DNA of 49,106 bases, taken from NCBI GenBank assembly GCA_035627835.1, contig DASPKX010000064.1, positions 1 through 49,106 of the forward strand. The letters run 5' to 3'. This document shows, piece by piece, positions 7,846-13,744 of this stretch; positions within the stretch are counted from its first letter, which is position 1, and every line of letters starts with the position of its first letter. The notes under the pieces were generated by a model. That model had not been told where the DNA came from. It worked only from the letters and a program-made list of their open reading frames with translations, and did no database searches. Both the position numbers and the translations under genes were made by a program. The DNA is from DASPKX01 sp035627835 (GTDB lineage: Bacteria; Verrucomicrobiota; Verrucomicrobiia; Limisphaerales; SXQI01).

Positions 7846-8751
7846 CTGAGCGAATTTCTCCAACAGTTAATAAACGGTCTCTCGCTGGGCTCCATCTACG
7901 CGCTCATCGCGCTGGGCTACACGATGGTCTATGGAGTCCTTCGCTTCATCAATTTCGCCCACAGTGACGTTTTCATGGTTGGGTCGTTTGTGGGCTTCTA
8001 CCTCTCGCGCTACTTGCCGCAAGTGTTCCCGCGCGAGACACTCCTGGGTGGGCTGGGAATCCTGATTGCCGCCATGGCCGCCTGCGCCCTCCTGGGCGTG
8101 ATCATCGAACGCCTAGCCTACAAGCCACTCCGGAACGCCTCGCGCCTGAACGTCCTCATCACGGCCATTGGTGTTTCGCTCCTGTTGGAGAACCTTGGAC
8201 AAATCATTTTCGGGGCAGAACTCAAGGCCTTCCCTCCCATCTTTCCCGCACGTCGGCTAAATGTTGGCGAAGGGTTGGTGGTCTCCACCACTCAAGTCGC
8301 CATTCTCGTCATCACTATCCTGCTGTTGGCCATCTTGCAGTTCATCGTGCACCGCACGAAAATTGGCACAGCCATGCGCGCGCTCTCCTTCAATCCCACC
8401 GCTGCATCGCTCGTCGGCATTAACAACAATGTCGTCATCTCATTCACTTTCGCTCTCGGCTCTGCGCTCGCAGGCGCTGGCGGCATTCTCTACGCATTGA
8501 ATTACCAATCGATTGACCCGCTCAGGGGTATCCTTCCCGGCCTCAAAGCATTCGTCGCCGCGGTCTTTGGAGGCATCGGGAATATCCCAGGCGCGGCGTT
8601 GGGTGGCCTCTTCCTTGGGGTGGTGGAAACATTCGTGAATGGCAGCCGCTTCAGCACCTACACCGACGCCATCGCTTTCGCCATTTTAATCCTGGTGCTG
8701 CTCTTTAAACCCGCGGGCCTTTTAGGCAAAGTGCAAGTGGAGAAAGTCTGA
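7846..8751 (+). CDS. livH: Branched-chain amino acid ABC transporter permease LivH
   Basis: The first in-frame ATG, at 7924, would cut off conserved residues that precede it (SEFLQQLINGLSLGSIYALI), which closely match the start of LivH proteins. Between the livK stop (same frame) and that ATG the only plausible initiator is CTG at 7846, giving 301 residues, the usual LivH length. The product has about eight membrane helices and the INFAHSDVFMVGSF signature. It forms the inner-membrane channel with LivM. The stop overlaps livM by one base (TGATG). Confidence 0.9.
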   Translation: MSEFLQQLINGLSLGSIYALIALGYTMVYGVLRFINFAHSDVFMVGSFVGFYLSRYLPQVFPRETLLGGLGILIAAMAACALLGVIIERLAYKPLRNASRLNVLITAIGVSLLLENLGQIIFGAELKAFPPIFPARRLNVGEGLVVSTTQVAILVITILLLAILQFIVHRTKIGTAMRALSFNPTAASLVGINNNVVISFTFALGSALAGAGGILYALNYQSIDPLRGILPGLKAFVAAVFGGIGNIPGAALGGLFLGVVETFVNGSRFSTYTDAIAFAILILVLLFKPAGLLGKVQVEKV

Positions 8752-9707
8752 TGCCCGCCCGCTCGCAAATCGTTTTGTTGCTGGCAATCGCCGCGAGCTA
8801 CGGCATCACGCTCCTATCCGGCCACATCAACCCATATCACCTGGATATTCTGATTGGTGTCGGCATCAATATCATCCTCGCTGTTAGCCTCAACCTGGTG
8901 AATGGCTACACAGGCCAATTCTCCCTTGGCCATGCTGGGTTCATGGCAGTGGGCGCTTACACCTCCGCAGCCGCGACGATGTTCTGGGCCCCCCGCCTGG
9001 TCGGCAGCGGAAGCCTCGACCCCGGCAGCGCCACCGCAAGTTTTGTCTTCTTTGCTGCTTTGCTTACGGGCGGCCTTGTGGCAGCGCTTTCTGGCCTGCT
9101 CGTCGGAGCGCCTTCGTTGCGTTTGCGAGGCGATTACCTGGCCATCGTCACCCTCGGCTTTGGCGAGATCATTCGGGTTGTATTCCGTAACACCAGTTCA
9201 CTCGGCGGTGCGCTCGGCCTGAACGGCATTCCGCTCTACACCAATTTCTTTTGGACCTTCGCTTTTGCCGCGCTCACCACTTACGTCGTTGTCAGCATGG
9301 TCCACTCCAGTTACGGGCGTGGGTTTTTGGCCGTCCATGATGACGAAGTGGCTTCCGAAGCGATGGGCATTAACACCACTCAATACAAGATCACCGCCTT
9401 CGTCGTCGGCGCGTTCTTCGCTGGTGTTGCGGGTGGATTGTTCGCTCACTTTAAAAGCGCGATCGATCCCAAGGGGTTTGATTTCATGCGTTCCATCGAG
9501 ATCGTTATCATGGTGATTCTGGGCGGCATGGGGAACACCGTGGGGGTTATTCTCGCTGCGATTATCCTGACGCTCCTCCCTGAAATCCTGCGCCCTGTCG
9601 CAGAGTATCGCCTCGTGATCTACTCCTTGCTGCTCATCATTCTCATGCTCACGCGGCCGCAAGGTCTCTTCACATTTAAGCGCAAAGCGCCAGCCCCGAT
9701 CTCCTGA
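8751..9707 (+). CDS. livM: Branched-chain amino acid ABC transporter permease LivM
   Basis: This 318-residue multi-helix membrane protein has LivM hallmarks: NLVNGYTGQFSLGHAGFMAVGAY (positions about 45-67) and the C-terminal EAA-like loop region FVVGAFFAGVAGGLFAH, then the GGMGNTVG segment. It pairs with LivH to form the permease. The start shares a base with the livH stop and its own stop shares a base with livG, so all three are translationally coupled. Confidence 0.94.
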   Translation: MPARSQIVLLLAIAASYGITLLSGHINPYHLDILIGVGINIILAVSLNLVNGYTGQFSLGHAGFMAVGAYTSAAATMFWAPRLVGSGSLDPGSATASFVFFAALLTGGLVAALSGLLVGAPSLRLRGDYLAIVTLGFGEIIRVVFRNTSSLGGALGLNGIPLYTNFFWTFAFAALTTYVVVSMVHSSYGRGFLAVHDDEVASEAMGINTTQYKITAFVVGAFFAGVAGGLFAHFKSAIDPKGFDFMRSIEIVIMVILGGMGNTVGVILAAIILTLLPEILRPVAEYRLVIYSLLLIILMLTRPQGLFTFKRKAPAPIS

Positions 9708-10525
9708 TGCCTGACGCTCCTCCAACAACTTTGCTGGAGATGCGGAAATGCACCATCCGCTTCGGCGGACTCACCGCTGTCAACGCGCTCGACCTAGCCA
9801 TCGCGGAAAATGAACTTGTTGGTTTGATCGGCCCAAACGGCGCGGGAAAAACGACAGTGTTCAACCTAATCACCGGCGTTTACCAGCCGACCTCCGGCGA
9901 GATCTCATTCGAGGCGAAACCGATCACCGGCCAAAAACCGTACACCATCACCAGCCACGGCATCGCAAGGACGTTTCAGAACATCCGCCTTTTCCCGTCG
10001 CTCACCGTTTTCGACAATGTTCGTGTTGCCTTCCATTTGCACCTGACCAGCGGCATTTCTCATTCGCTGATTCGCGGGCCAGCCTTCCGCAAAGAGGAAA
10101 AAGAGATCAGTGATCGCGTCCTCGAACTGCTCGACATTTTTAAGTTAACCCCCGCCCGCGACGAGTTCGCCAAGTGCCTTCCTTACGGCGACCAGCGTCG
10201 ACTGGAGATCGTCCGCGCTCTCGCCACGCGTCCCCGCTTGCTGCTCCTCGACGAGCCTGCCGCAGGCATGAACCCGACCGAGAAAGTGGCCCTGATGCGA
10301 CTGATCGAGTTCGTCAAAGACCGCTTCAAGCTTTCCGTCCTTCTCGTTGAGCACGACATGCAAGTCGTCATGAGCATCTGCCAACGCATCGCGGTGCTCG
10401 ATTATGGCGTGAAAATCGCGGAAGGAGCCCCCGCTGAGATCCGTGCCAATCCCAAAGTCATTGAAGCGTACCTTGGGCAGGACACACACCACCAACCCTC
10501 CACACCGACGCTGGGCGCTGGTTAA
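9707..10525 (+). CDS. livG: Branched-chain amino acid ABC transporter ATP-binding protein LivG
   Basis: This 272-residue ABC ATPase has Walker A GPNGAGKTT near residue 44, the LivG-type signature LPYGDQRRLEIVRAL, Walker B LLLLDEPAAGMNP and the switch histidine in VEHD. The C-terminal ANPKVIEAYLG is typical of LivG. It powers import together with LivF on the cytoplasmic side of LivHM. Confidence 0.95.
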   Translation: MPDAPPTTLLEMRKCTIRFGGLTAVNALDLAIAENELVGLIGPNGAGKTTVFNLITGVYQPTSGEISFEAKPITGQKPYTITSHGIARTFQNIRLFPSLTVFDNVRVAFHLHLTSGISHSLIRGPAFRKEEKEISDRVLELLDIFKLTPARDEFAKCLPYGDQRRLEIVRALATRPRLLLLDEPAAGMNPTEKVALMRLIEFVKDRFKLSVLLVEHDMQVVMSICQRIAVLDYGVKIAEGAPAEIRANPKVIEAYLGQDTHHQPSTPTLGAG

Positions 10526-10528
10526 GAT

Positions 10529-11236
10529 ATGCTTTCCGTCAGCAATCTCGTGGTGAATTACGGCGCAATCACAGCGCTCCATGGCATCTCCCTGCAGGTG
10601 AACCGCGGCGAGATCGTCACCTTGATTGGCGGCAATGGCGCTGGCAAAACCACCACGCTTCGCGCCATCTCCGGCCTGCTAAAAGCCAAAAGCGGCACAG
10701 TCACCTACGACGGCAACTCCACCCTCGGCCTCGCTCCTCATAAAATCGTGGCCCAGGGGCTGGCGCACGTCCCCGAAGGGCGAATGGTGTTCGCGAACTT
10801 AACCGTGCTCGAAAACCTTCAGCTCGGCGCCTACCTGCAAAAAGATCGGGCGGTGATTCAGCGCGAAATGGACTACGTCTTTAGCATTTTTCCACGGCTG
10901 AAGGAGCGCATCACCCAGGTCGCGGGAACCCTGTCGGGCGGCGAGCAGCAGATGCTCGCAATTGGCCGCGCATTGATGGGAAAGCCCAAGTTCCTGATGC
11001 TCGACGAACCCTCACTCGGCATAGCCCCCCTCCTGGTTAAAAGCATTTTTGAGAAGATCGTGGAGATCAACCGCGAGCATGGGATCACGATCCTTCTAGT
11101 TGAGCAGAACGCGAACCTAGCGTTGGAAATCTCCTCCCGCGGTTACGTCCTCGAAACGGGCCGCATTATCTTGGAGAACAACTCCGCCGCCCTCCGGACC
11201 GATCCCCAAGTCAAAAAAGCCTACCTCGGCGGCTAA
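10529..11236 (+). CDS. livF: Branched-chain amino acid ABC transporter ATP-binding protein LivF
   Basis: This 235-residue ABC ATPase has Walker A GGNGAGKTT, the family block HVPEGRMVFANLTVLENLQLG, signature LSGGEQQML, Walker B FLMLDEPSLG and VEQN in place of the switch histidine loop, all typical of LivF. It starts 3 bases after livG and ends the operon; structured repeat B follows within 40 bases, where one might expect a terminator. Confidence 0.95.
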   Translation: MLSVSNLVVNYGAITALHGISLQVNRGEIVTLIGGNGAGKTTTLRAISGLLKAKSGTVTYDGNSTLGLAPHKIVAQGLAHVPEGRMVFANLTVLENLQLGAYLQKDRAVIQREMDYVFSIFPRLKERITQVAGTLSGGEQQMLAIGRALMGKPKFLMLDEPSLGIAPLLVKSIFEKIVEINREHGITILLVEQNANLALEISSRGYVLETGRIILENNSAALRTDPQVKKAYLGG

Positions 11237-11273
11237 TTTACGTGACTAGATGTGACGTGGGTCTTCGTTCAGC

Positions 11274-11400
11274 GTTGAAACGCCGTTTCCAGGCCCCGGC
11301 AGGGGCCGAACAGAGTAGCCCACGGGCAAGCGAAGCGCAGCCCGTGGGATATAAAGAATAACGGTCAGGCTCCGTAGGAGCCGCACAAAGGTTTCCTTTA
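11274..11400 (+). repeat. Structured repeat B (three hairpins), copy 2
   Basis: It has the same order of parts as the copy at 878-1020. Stem 1 pairs 11292-11297 with 11302-11307 (GGCCCC/GGGGCC). Stem 2 pairs 11319-11327 with 11340-11348 (CCCACGGGC/GCCCGTGGG). Stem 3 pairs 11368-11373 with 11377-11382 (GGCTCC/GGAGCC). The GAACAGAGTAG and CGCACAAA blocks are shared. In each stem at least one position differs from copy 1 on both sides so that pairing is kept. It lies between livF and the end of the SelW-like gene and could act as the 3' end of either transcript. Confidence 0.8.
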
Positions 11401-11436
11401 CACTGCCCCCATCGCCTGTTCCTGCCGTGGCCATGC

Positions 11437-11667
11437 CTATTGCATCGCGTTCCGCACCGCTTCCATAACCTTCTCCTCGCTCGGGAGGCTGAACCACCCT
11501 TTGCGCGCCACCTTCTCCTCGCCGACGAGGACAGTAAACTCCCCTGGCCAGCCGTTGATGATGAACGGCTCCACACTTAGCTCACGTTTGATGCGGTCCG
11601 CCACCCGGGCGGCCAACTCCACGTTGCCCGCTCAAAGCGCGCAACGCCGAATCACAATCGGTTTCAT
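11437..11667 (-). CDS. Candidate selenoprotein of the SelW/Rdx family (in-frame TGA)
   Basis: Read from the ATG at 11667, the frame gives MKPIVIRRCAL, an in-frame TGA at 11634-11632, then AGNVELAARVADRIKREL and a normal TAG stop, 76 residues in all. With TGA as selenocysteine the motif is CALU, the CxxU redox site of SelW/SelT/Rdx proteins at the usual place after the first strand. The rest fits that fold: GEFTVLVGEEKVARKGWF, then EEKVMEAVRNA. Translation downstream of the TGA is well conserved in character and uninterrupted. The family is thought to act in thiol redox reactions. A non-Sec reading starting at GTG 11622 would lose the active site. Selenocysteine machinery is not in the window, so Sec insertion is inferred. 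Confidence 0.68.
11606..11634 (-). promoter_or_regulatory. Possible bacterial SECIS-like stem-loop after the TGA codon
   Basis: Directly downstream of the TGA on the minus strand one can pair CGGGC with GCCCG and, inside it, CAAC with GUUG around a GUGGA loop that begins with G; three unpaired bases remain on the 3' side. Bacterial SECIS elements are hairpins just after the UGA, often with a G at the start of the loop. The pairing was drawn by eye and is only moderately strong. Confidence 0.35.
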
Positions 11668-11812
11668 GCCGAAACAATAAATCGCCCAGCCCGCCACGCA
11701 AGCCACGGGATATGTATGCAGACACTCGCCATCCCGTTTTCACTCCCTCTCCGCTCCCTCCGGTTCAACGTCCTAATCTGTGAAATCTGCGCAATCTGCG
11801 GACGTCCTCTCC
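11668..11812. other. Non-coding gap with direct-repeat wording
   Basis: No gene is visible between the SelW-like start and the rpmA terminator. Near 11776-11801 the sequence AATCTG/AATCTGCG recurs (TCTGTGAAATCTGCGC then AATCTGCGGA), a small imperfect repeat. The promoter of the SelW-like gene should be here, but no clear -35/-10 pair was identified. Confidence 0.5.
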
Positions 11813-11851
11813 TAAAAACAAAAAAGGCGAAGGTCCGAAAACCTTCGCCTT
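11813..11851 (-). terminator. Rho-independent terminator of rplU-rpmA
   Basis: On the minus strand an 11-bp perfect stem, AAGGCGAAGGT with ACCTTCGCCTT around a 6-base loop (11824-11851), is followed by TTTTTTGTTTTT. It lies about 25 bases after the rpmA stop and matches a classic intrinsic terminator. Confidence 0.9.
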
Positions 11852-11875
11852 AAATTGTTCAGATCTGGCGTCCGA

Positions 11876-12142
11876 TTAGGCCGCTGTCGCTGTCTGCGCT
11901 GCAGGAACGATGTTCACGCGTGTGCTGTTCTTGTCGAACTTCACAACGCCATCCTTGAGAGCGAACAAGGTCCAGTCGCGGCCGGTGCCGACGTTCTGAC
12001 CCGCGGTGAACTTGGTGCCGCGTTGGCGAACCAAAATGCTGCCAGCGGAAACTGTTTCCCCGCCGAACCGTTTGACACCAAGGCGTTTGCTAACGCTATC
12101 GCGCCCGTTCCGGGAGCTGCCTTGGCCTTTCTTATGTGCCAT
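11876..12142 (-). CDS. rpmA: 50S ribosomal protein L27
   Basis: This 88-residue L27 starts MAHKKGQGSSRNGRDS and continues KRLGVKRFGGETVSAGSILV, RQRGTKF and GRDWTLFAL, all diagnostic. There is no N-terminal extension of the Firmicutes type that needs cleavage. L27 sits at the peptidyl transferase centre. It follows rplU by 17 bases and ends at a strong terminator. The C-terminal tail is alanine- and threonine-rich (AAQTATAA). Confidence 0.97.
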   Translation of the reverse strand: MAHKKGQGSSRNGRDSVSKRLGVKRFGGETVSAGSILVRQRGTKFTAGQNVGTGRDWTLFALKDGVVKFDKNSTRVNIVPAAQTATAA

Positions 12143-12159
12143 ATTTTACCTCTTGCGTG

Positions 12160-12471
12160 TTAAAGCTTAATTTCTTTGATCTTCACCACAGTAAGCTCCT
12201 GACGGTGCCCCACTGTGCGGTGATAACCTTTGCGGCGCTTCATCTTGAAGGCCGTCACCTTTGGCCCGCGCTTGTGCTCAACGATGTCCGCCACGATGCT
12301 CGCTCCAGCGACAGCAGGGGTGCCGATGCTGAACTTTCCTTCGTTGCTGACCATGAGAACGCGGTCAAATGTGAACGATTGACCAGCGTCGCCGCTGATG
12401 CGTTCAACTTCCACCGTGTCGCCTGCGGCCACACGATACTGTTTGCTGCCTGTTTCGAGTACTGCGTACAT
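12160..12471 (-). CDS. rplU: 50S ribosomal protein L21
   Basis: This 103-residue L21 starts MYAVLETGSKQYRV and carries GDTVEVERI, the VEHKRGPKVTAFKMKRRK RNA-binding stretch and GHRQELTVVKI. It is an early-assembling protein of the large subunit. A purine-rich AAGGGA stretch lies about 10 bases before the ATG. rplU-rpmA is a standard pair; the GTPase obgE often found next to it is absent here. Confidence 0.97.
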   Translation of the reverse strand: MYAVLETGSKQYRVAAGDTVEVERISGDAGQSFTFDRVLMVSNEGKFSIGTPAVAGASIVADIVEHKRGPKVTAFKMKRRKGYHRTVGHRQELTVVKIKEIKL

Positions 12472-12500
12472 ACAAAAGCTGTCCCTTCAAAAGGGGCCAA

Positions 12501-12529
12501 ATGACACCAAACCATGAGTCAAGTGTCAA
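12501..12529 (-). promoter_or_regulatory. Probable sigma-70-type promoter of rplU-rpmA
   Basis: On the minus strand TTGACA (12529-12524) is followed after 17 bases by TGTCAT (12506-12501), a perfect -35 and a 4 of 6 match to -10. It lies about 30 bases upstream of the rplU start. A 7-bp inverted repeat, TCAATTC/GAATTGA at 12534-12553, sits just upstream of the -35 box and could bind a regulator. Confidence 0.6.
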
Positions 12530-12681
12530 GGGTTCAATTCAGAAAAGAATTGAGTCTAGAGAATATCACGCCACCCCGGACCACTCAACCGACTTTTTCA
12601 ACTTCTTTTCCACTCCTCGCGCCCTGCGTCAGGAGGGTCATTTTTCCTTCGCCCACCAGCCGCTGGGCCTTCAAGTCGCAA

Positions 12682-13668
12682 TTAGCGCGCCTCCCGCGCA
12701 ATCTTCATCACTTCCTCCAGCTTCACTGGCGCGCCTCCGCGACGCTTGCTTTCGTCTGCCGCTTCCATAAAGGCCAGGATCTCCAATGTCTCCTCAGGAG
12801 GGATCGGCGCTTTCCCAGTGCGGAAGAACTTCGCGATCTCAATGCAGAGCGCTTCGTATCCTCCACCAACTTCCACGGGCTTGATTTCCTTTGCCATGAA
12901 AGCGACGCCACCGAACTCCGCTTTGCCCTTCCGGATTCCGCGATACGAACCCACTCGCCCATCTTTCCACACACCTGTCACCACATCGGTGTCCGTCGTT
13001 TGCGTTCGCGTGAGCGATTCACATCCTGCTCCCATTAACGTGTAGAGCGCCTCAATCCCGTGAATGCCGTAGTAGAACATGTCCGGGGTGCCTTCCAGGT
13101 AGGTGCATGCGCCCCAGGTCTGCGCGCCGATTAGCCCGTCACTTTTCGAGAGCTTCTGAAATCCCGGATAGTAGCGAACCGACGAGCTTGAAAACCATGG
13201 CACCTCTTTCGCCTGCGCCAGTTCAGCGATTTTGATCCCGTCCCGCAGCGAGCCAGCCATGGGCTTATCGATGAACAACGGTTTCCCGGCGGCAATCACC
13301 GGCTCCGCTTCCTGCAGGTGAATCCGTCCGTCGACGCTCATCAGCAGAACCACATCGACCTTGGTTAGCAGGGCAGGAATGTTGTCCACAATCTCCACCC
13401 CCATCTGCTGGATGTCCGCCGTGAACTTCTTCACCCGATCGCGACTGGGTGGAATGTCGGTGCCGCCTGGGTACCCCGCGACCACCTTGAACCCGGCCAA
13501 TTCACCGGTCGCTTTCGGATCATTGAAAATCTTCGTGAACGCCGGCACATGCGACGTGTCGAGGCCGATCATGCCCATGCGAATGACCTCTGCTCCGAAG
13601 GCGCTGTTCGCGTTAAAACAGATCACGCTCATAACGGCGAAAATCCAACTCGCGCTGCTGGTTCTCAT
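12682..13668 (-). CDS. Exported Gfo/Idh/MocA-family oxidoreductase-like protein
   Basis: The protein has 328 residues. The N-terminus MRTSSASWIFAVMSVI is a Sec-type signal peptide with a likely cut near AFGA. The Rossmann part follows (IRMGMIGLDTSHVPAF), with LTKVDVVLLMSVDGRIHLQEA and the substrate-domain lysine region FIDKPMAGSLRDG. The cofactor loop reads GLDTSH rather than the common GxGxxG, so NAD(P) binding may be altered. Sugars or polyols are the usual substrates. The ATG at 13668 was chosen because it begins the signal peptide; the frame is open further upstream. It stands alone, divergent from the FtsX gene. Confidence 0.8.
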   Translation of the reverse strand: MRTSSASWIFAVMSVICFNANSAFGAEVIRMGMIGLDTSHVPAFTKIFNDPKATGELAGFKVVAGYPGGTDIPPSRDRVKKFTADIQQMGVEIVDNIPALLTKVDVVLLMSVDGRIHLQEAEPVIAAGKPLFIDKPMAGSLRDGIKIAELAQAKEVPWFSSSSVRYYPGFQKLSKSDGLIGAQTWGACTYLEGTPDMFYYGIHGIEALYTLMGAGCESLTRTQTTDTDVVTGVWKDGRVGSYRGIRKGKAEFGGVAFMAKEIKPVEVGGGYEALCIEIAKFFRTGKAPIPPEETLEILAFMEAADESKRRGGAPVKLEEVMKIAREAR

Positions 13669-13744
13669 GGCTTCGCTGGCGAGCATAACTGACAGCTCCG
13701 GTCGGTCCAATCGCAAAGGCAGCCGTTTCCCTTGAACTAACCCT

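Noticed and set aside
7834..7848. livK-livH readthrough fusion
   Set aside because: The two genes share a frame with a single TAA between them, but livK has a complete fold and livH its own membrane start; separate proteins are the norm.
13669..13744. Replication origin between the divergent genes
   Set aside because: The gap is only 76 bases and shows no DnaA-box cluster or AT-rich unwinding region, so the skew flip alone is not enough to call oriC.
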